A model generated the notes under the pieces. It did no database searches, had not been told where the DNA came from, and saw only the letters and a list, made by a program, of their open reading frames with translations. The translations under genes and the position numbers were made by a program. 64,000 nucleotides of DNA from Panagrolaimus kolymaensis (Eukaryota > Nematoda > Chromadorea > Rhabditida > Panagrolaimidae): positions 5,518,001 to 5,582,000 of the forward strand of contig JAJQJQ010000002.1 of the NCBI GenBank assembly GCA_028622995.1, given 5' to 3'. The first letter of the stretch is position 1. Each line of letters opens with the position of its first letter. Of the stretch, positions 1 through 13,133 are shown in pieces.

Positions 1-50
1 TAAAATTTTCTCACCCGCATTTTTAAAATACACATTTAATAATTTTTTTT

Positions 51-1983
51 CTAAACTAAAGTGTTGCTTTTATAAAAGCTTGCCGCTTTCATACGCATTT
101 TAGATCCATAAGATCGAAGATTTACATATTTTTTTAAAGCTGAACGCACTCTTGGACTTGAAAGGGTATAAAGGATTGGATTGATTGCAGAGCAAAGATA
201 ATTTAACCATACACACCAACGATAAAATTGATCCGTAACGCAGGTACTAAAAGTTATAAGATAATTAGAATTTGTTATAATAATTTTGTGGAAGTAACTC
301 ACTGGCAATAAATTTTGATTGGCCAAACTATTAAAAATGGAAACCAACAAAGGAGAAAGCAGCAAGTAATGAGAGCTACAGCTTTAGCAGCTTTAACTTG
401 ATGTGAAACTCCTTCACGGTGAAGTAAATCAGTTAAATTGGAATGAATTGCAATAACAGAAAAGCGAGCTGAACTTCGGCGAGAAAGATTTGAAAATTTT
501 CGAAGAAGTTTTACTGGGCCGCCAATAGAACTTGCTGTGGAATCAGACGATGAATAACGAGAGCGACATGATATTGCTCGGGCCTAAAAAATCGGAGGAA
601 ATTAGGATACATATAAAAGCGGCAGCTATCGTTTAAAAAAATCAAAATAGTCGAATAACACTTTCGTGATAAAAAAAAATAACAAAAACTTACCAATCGA
701 GTTGATTCAGCGCTAGGTTTTCGATTAAAAAATGCTTCAGCTCGTTGCATTAAAAGTAATTGTTTTGCAACGATGGATTCACGCCGGGTTGGAACTGATG
801 ATGATGAACTATCAATTTTTGAATGGGATCGACTATCAGTTATCTGAAATCTCCCAATATTAATATTTTAGCTTTGCCATTTATGAATTATTATTTACCT
901 TTAAACTGTTTGCAACTTCAGAAGTTAAATTAATTTGTTCTGATTGTGATCGTTCTCGTCCACTACTTTTTTCTTCGCTTAATGGAGCAAGTTGAAATTC
1001 TGTGGATCGTGGAAACCATGGAGAGTTACTTCTTGGTGTCCTTAAAGTCGTGGTACAGTAACCGGAGGTCACAGTCGTGAGACTTTCGTACGTGTTTCTT
1101 TTTGATTGTTCTGGAGCTCGAAGGGAGCTATTGTAATCACGATTTATGGAATTTACAGAAAGTGCAGTTCGCTCTTGTTGAGGAGAATTGGAATTAAGCT
1201 GTGGTACAGAAGAATGTTCACGAAGAAATTTTAAATGTCGACGAACCACAAGTGAAATCCGTACAAACATTGCAATTAAAATCATTGCAGGAATATACAA
1301 AACAGGAATGGCAATAAATGGAATGATATGGGCTCGATTTCGAGACATAAAGCATCCACCTCCATTTTGATAATAATTGCTTGGTGGTTCAAGAACCAAG
1401 AAAAATATTGGAGCCCAAATAAGTAATGGCAAAGCCCAAATAATCATAATTAATCTTTTTGCTAATCGACGACTTCGTTTAAAAACTCTTAAAGGTTTTT
1501 CTAAATTCCATACTCTATCAAATGCAATAGCACACGTGGAATAAAGGGAAATGGTAGAAAAAATAAAATCAAATAATTGCCATATTTTACAAATCCATAT
1601 TGGACCAAAAAATGTTTCAAATGTGCCATTTTTAATTTCATTAAAAAACATTGGAAACATTACAGTTAAACCAATAAATAAATCGGCTACAGATAAACTA
1701 AGAATATACAAATTGCTTATGGATTTTTGAAGAGGCCGATGTCTGCATAATACAAATACCGTTAAAATATTAGCTACGATGCAACAAGCTGTTGATGAAC
1801 CACCAACTATTAACATCAAGTGATAAAAGAATGATGAAGACTGAAATAAGCAAGTGTCAAAAGCCTATTTTTAGAGTATTCGGAATATCAAAAATCTTTA
1901 CTTACCTCTGAATAAGCTTCAACAGTTGCTGTCGTTTCATTATGACCGGAAGCATTAAAGATAGGAGGCGCAAATAAGCGCAT
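51..1983 (-). CDS. Aminergic / muscarinic-like G protein-coupled receptor, 5 exons, 548 aa
   Basis: Class A GPCR of the plasma membrane, probably for a biogenic amine or acetylcholine. Exons on the minus strand are 1983-1906, 1840-899, 843-694, 583-303 and 246-51; phases agree and give 548 residues. Seen in the translation: two N-glycosylation sites near the N terminus (N10, N15), TM1 Asn50, TM2 Asp79, TM3 Cys110 and Asp117 (position 3.32, the amine-binding Asp), DRV in place of DRY at 134-136, an extracellular-loop Cys189, CWFPF in TM6 (W470), and in TM7 W497, Y500 and NPILY at 506-510. Asp3.32, W7.40 and Y7.43 are established marks of aminergic receptors. TM4-TM5 (IWAP and LYIPA) look closest to muscarinic or histamine receptors. 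The third intracellular loop is very long, about 225 residues, and Ser/Arg-rich. The ligand cannot be assigned from sequence alone; a nematode GAR- or DOP-type receptor is possible. Confidence 0.9.
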
Positions 1984-2009
1984 TGAATATTAATATAAAA
2001 AGTTTTTCA

Positions 2010-2012
2010 CTG
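2010..2012 (-). promoter_or_regulatory. Splice-acceptor-like AG upstream of the GPCR start
   Basis: On the minus strand a TTTTCCAG lies 26 nt before the ATG at 1983, and no upstream coding exon is visible. It could be a spliced-leader acceptor or the end of a 5' UTR intron. Confidence 0.45.
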
Positions 2013-5000
2013 GAAAAGAAATTCTAAATATTATTAAACAAATATTAAACTTTTATTTTGCAAGAAAAAAACGGCTCGAAAACAAGAGTAAAGGAAAAAA
2101 CAAAAATCATCACGAGGAAGATAATGATACCGAGATGAAAAGAGGAACATCTCTCTCTAGATTAAAGCTTAAACAAAAAAAGATTGGTTAAATTAAAATG
2201 TGGGTGTCTGAAGCAGCTTCAAAGATGGCAAAGGAAAAAATAAGATGAGTTTAAAAAAAATAAAGAGTAAACAAAATCTTCAGCTTTTATATCTATGTAT
2301 CTCATCCATGTGGAGCCGCAAACCTCAGAAGGCTGTTGCAAAGAAAAAAATGTCTAACTTTATTTACTTCAAAAAAGCTGTAAGAAAAAAAACGAAGAAG
2401 GGCAAAGAATGAAACAGAAGAAAGCTTGATGGGAGCTCGTAATACTCAAGTTTAGTTTAGTTTTAGTTTTTTGCGGTGAAAGTCAAAGTCCAAAAAAGTA
2501 TATAGTAAAAAGTGTTTTTTCGGAGAAAAAAAGTGTAACATTAAAAAGAGTGTTGGCATTTTTGTTGATGCTTTTTTTATGGATATTGTTTTTGTTTTGT
2601 TTTTAAAAAGGAACGAGTAGCGAGGGTGTAATGGGAATTATGTGGCTTTGTTGAAAACTTTAAAAAAAAACAATTATTTTATACGATTGACTGCGCAATA
2701 AAAAAAGGAGAGAATGGATTCAAGGAACTAGAAATATAATAAACAAATAACAAAGTAATAAGTAAGTAAACTTTAACTTGAGTGTTCAAATATGGAACTT
2801 GAAAAAACTTTAAAAACTTTTTGGTACCATGTAGTAGAATAACAAAATTTATCCTAAAAGTCTGGCAATTTTTAAATCTATTTATAAAGGAAAGAGGACA
2901 CGAAAAGATAGAATATAAAATTTTAAAACTCTAATTTCGAGAAGTACAAACTTATTAAAATCGAATGTGGAACGGTTTCGTTGTTTTCATAGTCATCGTT
3001 TTTATTTTACTCAAACCAAACAATAGTTGACTTCAAAACACGCAAAAAAAACTTTGAACAAAAATATTTTTTACTTTGTTTTGTGCGTTTTTTCATTTTT
3101 GAGGTTTTACATTATTTTTCAAAGAAAAAATGTGTTATTAAAAAAAAAACGTCAAAAATCGTGTAAGATAGATAGAGAGCTTGTTAATAATCTTGTCAAA
3201 AGGGCTAAAAATTAAACCTTTTTTTCGTCGAGTTCTAACATAAAATATATCTAATCAAAGTTGACACAAACAACTTTGAGTGGAAAGAAAAAATATAAAC
3301 AAAAAAGTTGCAAAGCAAAAAAGCTAAAAAATATGAAAAATACAAAAAAAGCCCTTTGGCAACGAGAAAAACTGGCGCTTTTATTTAAGCATATATATAT
3401 TTTTTGTACTTTTTTTCTGCTGATGCCGTTGTTGACGACGAATTTAATGTCAATGATTCCTCCATCAAAGTACAAGGGTCGAATCTCACCATCTTGAGAC
3501 AAAATCCCTTTAGGGTTTAGTTTGATTACATAAAAAAAACTAACAAAGAAAAAAATGAAGACGTTTGCAGAAAATTTAACTAAAAATAAAACAATGGCAT
3601 TAAAATACAATAAAAACAAGCCCTAAAAAGAAGCAGCAAACTCAAAAAGGAAGCTTTCGGTCTAGCTCATGATAAATTTTTTGGTGGAGAAAAAAATAAA
3701 TAAGTGAAAAATTGCCTGAGGCTTTGGTGGTGGAGTTAATGAAGCCAAATAGAAAAAATAAAATAAAAGCAAAATAAAGAAAAAAATAAGCAAAGATGGA
3801 GTTTCATCTTTCCTTGGAAAAACTTTCACTTAATTGGGGCCAATTGAAAAAGCGGTATCTCATAGATCCAAAAAAGAGTCAATGCAAGAAAGAGGGCAGA
3901 GATCTTTCAAAAGCAAACAAGCGGAAGATAACTTTTTGGCTTTTCTTTCTTTTTGACCTTAAAAAATGAAAGTAAACCAATAATAATTTTCTTTAAAAAA
4001 TTAAACTTTTACACGCAAATTTTAAAATAAAATGTATCTGTTTTTTTTTATTTCCGGAAAAACTTTCGCAAAAAGAATAATATGGAACGTAATTAAAATT
4101 TCTTTAAAAATGAACTTTTTTTGCTGAAATAAAAAATATTCGTTGGAAAAAATATATACGAAGTAAACTAAAAAAATAGCGAATATGAAAAATAAAAAAT
4201 AATTTAAAAATAGTTTTGAGCAATACAAAAAGGGTTTAGTCGTGTGACGATGTAGTGTACGGTAAAACAGTATCAAATGAAAAGTGCTCTCTAGATTGTG
4301 AATACGTTGCGTGAGATGTACCATTTTGAACCAAAAATTCTTTAAAGCAAAAACCGGTGTCTTCACTTTAGAGCCAAAATGAAAAAAGCACATCCAAATT
4401 TTCTTATAAAAATGATGAAAACAGATTTGCAAGACTTCAATTAAAAGTTTCTCTTAAAAAAAAGAAGTTATCTTTCGGGAATTCCAAATATTTTTTGTTC
4501 AAAGAAAATGCAAAACTTATTTTTACGTACATATAACTTCTTCCATTCAAGCAAAATAAGAAATGACTCAAAACATAAAAGGAATATAAAACTAAAAGTC
4601 ATCATAATTGAAATAATAAAAAAACTTCAAAGGTTACATACATACATATATCCCATGGGTGATTTGCATCCTTTTCAACCTCAACCTTTTTATTTAAAAA
4701 AAAGAATTTCCTTAATCAACAACAGCATTGAATGACTTTTAAAAAATATTTGAAAAGACACAAAATTTGGTGCTGAAAAAAAAATGAATTCAAAAAGACT
4801 TCAAATTTCTCCCACTTTTTTTTGTGTTTGAATGAGTTTCAAAAACAAAACAAAAAAAATTTCATGTGAGATTTTTGAATCACGAGGGTTAACAACAACG
4901 TCGTCTCAAGCTAGCTACGAAATAATGGAATATTTTTTTTGAAAAACATAAAAACTTTTAAATTTAATGAAAATTAAAAAGGTTCAATCAAAAATGCAGA

Positions 5001-8000
5001 GTTTCAGGAAGCAGACGTAGGAATAAGATTGAGACAAAGAAATTTTTTTTAATAACTTTGGTTTATAAGAATTAATTTTTGATTTTTGGTAAATACTTTT
5101 TTTCTTTGAGCTTAGAATAACAAAAACATGTAAGTAAGCAATGACGAAAAAAGGGAATTTATAAAAAACGATTTATTGTCTTGTGTTTCTTGAGAGATGA
5201 TTAGAAGGAGGGATAAGTAGCGAAGGAGATAGAATTTACCCGATGACTCTTTAGTATCTTACTCCGAATTAAAAAATAAATCTTTTAAAAGTTTAAAGAT
5301 GCGAACTTTTAAACAGACTAAAAGTCAAAAATTTGTTAATAATCATATATGACGGCACTTATTGGGATTTAATGCAAATGCGAAGAAAAAATTCAGATTA
5401 AAGCATTCTCGAAAAATAGAAAAAGAAATGAATAACACCTTCACTTTTTTTTACGAAAAACAAACAAACAAATACAAAGTTGAGGGTGGAAACAAAAAAG
5501 CATATAATTCAAATGAGGGCTCTCACTATAAATTAATGGCTTCGCTATATAAAACCACACAAACATACACATTAACTGACTGATGTTAGACTTCTTTAAA
5601 ACTTTTGTAGTTTTTGTTTTTTTATTTATTTATATTTGAGGGATAAAAAAACCAGGAAGAATTTAAAATTTTTTGTTTAATAAAAACATGTTTTTTTTCA
5701 TTGAAATTTTTATAAAATTTACGAAAAAATTTAAAATGATCAAAGCAAAAGGAAGCCTTGGAAAAAGTTTTGGATATTTTGAAGCGAGTAAATAATTATT
5801 AGTAAAAATAGATGTATGTGCGACGTATTTTAATATTTTATATGAAGGAATCAAAGAAAAAAATGAGAAAAACAAATTAAAGTTTATTCGAAAAGTGTAA
5901 GAAACGATAATGAAATCATTTCGAAAGAATATCTTAAAATGGTTTTTTAAACTCGACCAATGCAATATACGAAAAACTTCGCACTCTTGTTATAAACAAA
6001 ATATTTAGGATTTTAATAGCATTTTTTGAAATTAAAGATTGACCTGTGAGAAATAAATCATTGACGTTGTTCAGTAAAAAAAAAATACAATAAAAACATA
6101 CATAAAGTCTTTAACCTTATTAGACTCTCTCGGGCTAAAAGTAACAGTTTAAAAATCAGATTTGACGCGATTACTCTAACAAAGTCTCATTTGGGAATCA
6201 TCAAACAATAGAATGCGTATTTTTGTTATAAAAAAATAATAAATAAAGAAGATTTGACATTAATTTCGCCTAACAAAGCTTCGTGCTGCCGGCTGAGAGG
6301 TGGCTTATAATAAGCAGCTAAAAAGCCAACTTTTAAACACTGGAATCAGAAAGCTGCTCACCTAATTTTTTTGGTCAACCAAGTTATTGAAGTTTGAAAC
6401 TCTAAATTAAAAAATAAAGAAAAACCTTGCAATCAGTAATTTATTTTTTCCGAATAACAACAAACTTAAAACTAATGAGCTTTTTTCTAACATAAAATTA
6501 AACACATTTTTTCATTCATTATTATTTTTTGTTTACAACAACTTTTTGAAACACGTAATTTCCCCCTCATTCATGGGAGTCTAACCTCGTGAAAGCATGT
6601 AAGCAGCAATCTATCCTTTTAGAAAAAAGCTACAATAATAAACCCTTGGAAATTACACTTTCCTACAATTATTATTCGTTTGTTTGTTTTCATTAAAATT
6701 TTTCTTTTTCAATCTTTATAGTTTTGTGTTTGGAGAATTTATTTGTAAAAAAAAGTGCCATTCAGTTCCGTTTAAAAAGAAAAGTGTGACTTTTTGGCGG
6801 CGTCATTAGTATTTTTTTCATTCATAAAAATATCATCCTTTATTATTTTCATAATAATATTATAATTTAAATAAATTACGCTAAAAAAATGATTTTAACT
6901 TAATTTAAAAAATTTCACGTTTCTCTTTTTAAAAAAGTCTAGTTCAAAGAACGAGCAAGAAAGTAGTAATAATGATTGCATGGTGGAAAATAAATCGAGG
7001 GTGTAATTATTGGGTGTGTAAAATGATAGTAAGGATTGGTAGAAAACACTATCGATTACATTATGAGAATTATGTATGGGCTTAATTTTGACGAATGGTT
7101 TTAAATTTATACTAACTTGGATGATCGCCTGTCTAACTAATATTTGATTCTATGATTAAAAATATGATTATCCCGTAAGAATGCATATTTTTTTGCTTCA
7201 TTATTTCTTATTGGATTTTAGACAAAATTACTAATTTTCTTCCAAAAAAACTTCTTGTCCTAAATATTGCAGCGCTTTCATACATTTCAATCGATGATGA
7301 CGATGTTCTTCTTGTTAATCAGCATTTGCAATTCTCTCTTTGCTTTTAATTTTTGCAGCTTTAAAAAAATTGTGGACGGAAAATGCAAAAGGGCGTACCT
7401 TGGATCGAGACAAAAAAGAATGTAAAAAACATAGAGAGACAGAACACGTCAAACAAAATGTTGCAATTTTTCCTCGTCTCCGCAACGATCGATTATTTTA
7501 CTCTTCTCCTCAGAGTGTTGATGGCTGCGGCATCTATCGATTAATTTCCCTTTTTCCCTGTTTAGTCAAGCCCCCTTTTTGATGTGGAAAAAACAAAGGT
7601 TTAAAATAATATAAAAAAAGGGATTAATTTTAAAATATTTATCAAAGGTTGAAAAATAAATTTTGGTTTTTAATTTTCAAAAATCGGAGTTAAATGGCAG
7701 TGTCAAAGTTTTTATTTTATTTACTTCCCATTTTCTATTTCCTTATTAGTATCTTTGAGGAATATATTTTTTAATTTTTCTATAACCTTAAATATTTGAT
7801 GGATTTAACTTTTTCAGCTAAAAATATTTCTTCTTCCTTTATATTTTATTTCAATGTTTTTTAAAGTCTATTAATTCTCACACAAAACATGCAAAATTAT
7901 TTTTAGATGGTCTTTTGAAGTCTAAAAATAGCTGCAAAAAACTTCAAGAAAATTACTTTTTTGATTACAAAAAATGCCTAAAACGATAGAGAAATCGGAA

Positions 8001-11000
8001 AAAAAAGACTCCACCTTGCAACATTTTGTTTTTATTATTTGCTTGCTTAAATTCATAGATGCTAGAGAATGATATGTTGCAAAAAAAAAAAAAAAGAACG
8101 CACACTTTGGTTCCAAATTGATTACCACCATTCCATTTCATCGTCGTCATCTCTGACAACTCTGCTTTGGTCTCTCATTTTCACGCAATGATTTTTTTTA
8201 ATGTTATAAAAAGGCGGAGAAAAACGTCTGCTCTTATTTTCTTCCTTTTCGTGAATAAAGCGAGACAGAGAAGGGATAGAAGAGTTTGTTAGTGGTCTGC
8301 CCCGCCAGACTGTTTGGTTCGACTTATTAGTGTTACGGAAAAGAGATGGAAAAAGGAAGCCGTCAAGCTTCTTAAGAAATGCTTGCTTTTTTTTCGCCGT
8401 CAGTCATCTCATTTTCTCTCTCTTGCTTCTTGTATTTTTTTTTGCTTCCATGTATGTATGTATGTCTAAACTTGATAGCTGTTAACACGAAACATGTAAA
8501 AGGATTTGTTTCAAGTTTAATCTTAAATTTGTGCCGATAATTTTGCTAAAAGCACGCTTAATTTTTGAGCCAAATTTTTTGGAGTTAGGTAATCGTCTTG
8601 TGATTTATTCTTTAGTCCATTTTAAAGCTAAAGTTATAATACTATTTTTGTTTAAAACATAAACCATAAAAATTTTTAAATCGCCAAAGAAAGATTAAAA
8701 GTCCCATAACTGAGGCGCTACTTGATTAAATCACTTTGCAAACTCATCAAAAAGAGAGTTTATGATCGATTGCTTTTATACTATTACATAAATATGATTC
8801 GCTGTATTTCTCGTATTTTTATTTCTCCAAACTATATTTTATGATATTTTACTCATCAACTTATTATTGCCTAAATTTACGAACATCATGCAAAAGAGAG
8901 ACTCTTTTCGACCTGGGTTGGTTTGTAATAGCGTATTATAATTTTTAAGGAAAAGCTTTGCGACCGTATCCAGGCCAAAAAGAGTTTTCGTACTTTCATA
9001 ATTTTTATAATTTAATATTTCCATTATTTACCAGAATCATCATCAAGACAATTTTTGGGTATGTTTTTTCCTTCCTCTATTTTATTAAAACTCATTAGAA
9101 TGTCGCGCCTTTTCGCGGTTGCTGGCTCGTTGATTGGCAATTTTACTCTTTTTTAGCACAAAAAAAGGGGCGATGAAATTATTGCAAAAAAATGCAATGA
9201 AACTCTCTTTTTTTATGAATAAAAAAATAAGTATGCGAAAAAATAGCAGCTTAAACCATTTTTAGAAGAGGAAGAAAAAAAAGAAGCTGTAATTGGAAAA
9301 ACTCAACAAAAAAATATGAGAGAAAAAAGAGTTTTAGGTTTGCATGTTTGATGGACATTGCTCCATGGGCGCTGTATGTTTGGTTTGCAGCAGAGGAACA
9401 TCTCATCGTTGCTTATCGCATTTCAAAAACAATGTTTTTTTCTCCGCTCATCTTAACATGGTACTACTGCTTGCTATCATGTAAAAAAAGACGAGGATAA
9501 TGTCATTGAAATAAAAAGAGAAAGGAGTAAGTGAAACTACTTTTTTTTGTATCGGCAACTTTTATAGACCGACAGGTATAAATAGAAACTATCAAAAAAG
9601 TCAAAGTTCAATGAAAATGAAGTTTATAGCTTGAAATTTTTGTGTGCTGAATTAAAAATTATGCACTCTATATCAATTCGGGAAAGAATAATACCGATAT
9701 TATTAACCTTTATTTCTTTTAATGATGGCATATTTACCTTTTCAATTGAAAAAGCAAAGTGCACTTATTTGACAATGAATACTTGGAAGTAGTCAGTCAT
9801 GCAAAGTCAAAACTACAAACTTTAAAAATATTTTCATAAAGCATCGGCGGGGTAGTAGAAGACAAAGAATAAAATGAAACCTGAAGCTGGCTCCTATGCC
9901 TGCGTCATCTCTTCATCTGTTGCCTCAGAAAACAATAGCCTTTGGGCTTTGTTTAATTAAATTTTGGCATAAATAAAAGAGAGGGCACACAGGATTTTTC
10001 AAAGTTGCAAAAAAAAATTCAACGGTAACTTAAACAAAAGAGAGAGGTTTAAAATTACTAAAATTGCATCAAGTTCAAAGAATATGTTAGTTAGATTAAC
10101 ATGATAGGCTATGAAATTCTGCAATTCTGCAATTCTGCAAAACATACACAGTTCAATAGCTATGATCATTACTATAAATGAAATTCAAAAACACCTGACT
10201 ATGAGAGAGTGAAAAAAATAAATGATGGAAGTAGTAAACTTTGGAAAGAGAACTGTAGATGCCACGAAAATAAAATAAATTAGGCAAAAAAAATGCCGAA
10301 ATATTTAAAAAATAAATTAATGCTTAAGAAATAGAGAAAAATTAAAATGTAATATACCAGGAACCACTACATAAGTATTTCAAAAACTTCATTAAAACAA
10401 AATGGGTCAGGCTACCACCACCTATGGTTATTTTCAAATACCTTCATAGCGTACACATATATAAAAGGGTAATAAACTCGAGAGTAAAAAAACGTATAAA
10501 ACTTTAGTAGCTTTCAAGAAAAAAAAATATGAGTTCTTTGAAGAAAAAAACATAAACATAAAACCAACAACAATTCTTTTATTGTAACTTTTGCCAAAAT
10601 TTGTAAAAAAAATTCGAAAAAATAAAACAACAAATTTCTCAAAGTCAACGTTTAATAATAAAAAAGCGACGTAAATCGCGTCACGGCAAAATAAATTTAT
10701 CATCCAAACAACACAAAAGAAAAGTTGCGAAAAAAGTGTAAAGTAAATTTCCAACAAAAAAAAATTAATTTCAAAAGAAAAAATACACAACAAATTTACA
10801 CTTTTTTGTCGGAGATTTGTTTTTGCGCCGTCGACGCTGCTAAAAAGAAGTCTGATCTTTTGAAAAAAAGCCGCCGCTTTTTCTGAAGCACATCCTTTCT
10901 TTTGGATTGATCATTGGTTTTAAGATGCTTTTTTAAAAATTTATAAATTTGAATCAAAAAATAACAACAAAAAAAGAGTTTTGTTATGTTTTCTTCCCTT

Positions 11001-13090
11001 TGCTTCGGTTGTTGCCTTTTATAATTATTAATAATGTACATATTATTGTTGTTATTGTTTGCGATGCTTTTTTGGCGCACGAAGAGCATAAAATAAAGGG
11101 GACATGAGACACCGGTGAAAATTTCAAAAGAACATTTTTGTATTTTTAATATTTATATTAAAAAGCATCTTACTTTTAAGGCGGTTTTTAGTTTTTATAA
11201 CTAAAATCAGTACAAATGCTAGAAATGATACAAAATAAACTTGCACTTTTGGTGGAGGAAAAGTTCGAACATCAAAGATATTATTCGTAAAAAAGAAAGA
11301 GATATGGGAAAAATATTACAAAAATATATGGACCTTCTTTTTGAGGTTGGAGGAAAGGAATGTCTTCGACTAACAAAAAGCTCACTAATAATGAAAAAAA
11401 ATTTCATTTAAATATAAAAAAAACTATTGTTCCTGTCATTTTTAGAACTTTCAATAATTTTACTTTATAAAATATTCATAACACTTTTAAATAAAAATAA
11501 CTTTTGTTTTTATAGATAAATATTTTTTTAGAGGCACCAAAAAAAGCTTTACATTTCCGAAAAATGTTTTTGTATTGTTTCATCTTTGATGGTGGAAGTG
11601 GCAAAGGCTGTAGTAGCGGCAGCGGCAAAAGCAATAGTGAACATCAAAATCTTGTTTCAAAAAAGGAAGCAAAAAACTGATGTTTTTGTTTCAATAAAAA
11701 AACACAAATTTAATTTTTGAACATCCAAAAGTTCCGAGGCAAATGTTTTACATTCAAAAAACAAACGGAAGTTTCAAAATAAACGAATAAATTCACTAAT
11801 CTCATTTATTGCAAATTAAAGGCTAAAATTTTTTGCGAAATGGTTTTCGAAGATTACACAAAGTAAATGGGTTTAAAGAAGCAAAGCACCACCAATAACT
11901 TTTTTTAAAATATTTTCATCCTCCAAAAATTAGGTTTAAAAAGAAACCGGAAAAAATAAAAAAACAAAAAACCGTTAAAAAGTGAGGCATGTTTCTCACG
12001 ATATGAAACGAATTCATAAGAATAAAAAAACTCACGACAAAAAAGTTCTCGTAAGTAAGTAAAATAAAAAGTAAGCAGGCATCAACGATGAAGCAACTCG
12101 GCACACTCAAAATAAAAAAAGAGTTGCAATCAACGTCTCTTTTTTTTATTTCAATGTTTTCTTTTTTGCTTTTGGCAAAGAATAAAAAAATATGCGAACA
12201 GATTGAATTTCACCATTCATGTATGTTCAACAATGCAAAGAAAAAAACAAAAATAATGGATAAAAGCATTGTTGAAGAACAGTCTTTTTTTCTTCTTCTA
12301 GCATATGTGTGCCAAAGTTAAGCCGAAAATCTGCGGCAAAAAATATTGAATTTCAGAAAGTTTCGTAGCTTTTTTTGTAGATGTGCTGTTTCATCCTCGA
12401 TGGCTTCAGATTTTCAAACATGGAAGTGCGAAAAATGGAAACCCAAACTGAGGAGAGGTTGGAAAAGTCTAAAGTGTTGTGATTTAAATACGTCAGCACA
12501 AAAATAACTTTAAAAAAATTTGAGGAGGTTTTAAGAACCCTCTTTTTCTCACGAAAATAGAAAGAAAAAAGGAAAGTAGTTTAAGATTATTAAAAAATCA
12601 ACAAAAAAAACATCCAAATTTTGCACGTTTTGTTTCTATTTTTGGCGCTCATTTTTTTCAAAACGTTCAAAGCTCTTGAAATTTCCAAGAATCATGTAGC
12701 AAAAAATTAAAAGAATTTTTATTTTTTCTTCATATTATCAATGATATTTTTTGTTGAAGTGTTATAATGCACATGCAAACAAAAAATAGCAAATACATGG
12801 TTTCTGAACGCTTGCTACAAAGGTGATGCATCTAATCAAAAATATTTCCATGGTTTGTTCTATAAAAATAATCCTTTGTTTGGCCATCCACTAATTCACA
12901 TAATAGAGGTATATTTTTTCATCTTGCATATTCGCTTTAAGTATCACTTTTATAAACGCTTGAAGAAATATATCTGACCTTAACTTTCTTATTTTTAATA
13001 ATAAATAACCCTCAAGTTATTTTTACTTTCTTAATATAAGGAACTACGGATTCAATTTTGTCATAATCACTTTTTTGTTGGTTGCCATTT
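2013..13090. other. Gene-poor AT-rich intergenic region
   Basis: About 11 kb with dense A and T runs and no multi-exon coding signal on either strand. The open frames here are low-complexity and rich in Lys, Phe and Asn, as expected of AT-rich noncoding DNA. It holds small simple repeats (a TATG tract near 8453-8465 and a triple 8-mer at 10115-10138) and a few islands of more even base composition near 6280-6310, 8290-8330, 9351-9500 and 9874-9960. It lies upstream of both the GPCR (-) and the F-box-like gene (+), so it may contain their promoters, but I cannot point to a specific element. Confidence 0.6.
10115..10138. repeat. Triple tandem AATTCTGC repeat
   Basis: Three perfect head-to-tail copies of the 8-mer AATTCTGC in otherwise unstructured intergenic DNA. 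Confidence 0.9.
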
Positions 13091-13093
13091 TAG
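13091..13093 (+). promoter_or_regulatory. Splice-acceptor-like TAG upstream of the F-box-like gene
   Basis: CCATTTTAG precedes the ATG at 13134 by 40 nt. There is no visible coding exon before it, which is consistent with trans-splicing of a leader. Confidence 0.45.
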
Positions 13094-13133
13094 TGAACTC
13101 AACGAAAGTTAAACTTTCCGATATTTTCTAACA

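Noticed and set aside
3251..3619. 122-codon minus-strand open frame, Phe/Ile/Val-rich
   Set aside because: Low-complexity translation of A-rich plus-strand DNA, no splice or start context, and an overlapping frame on the other strand is equally open.
4022..4432. 136-codon minus-strand open frame
   Set aside because: Phe/Leu/Ile/Lys composition only, no motif, no flanking splice or poly(A) signals.
8280..8340. GGTTCGAC-type word resembling a tRNA B box
   Set aside because: No matching A box or cloverleaf stems around it.
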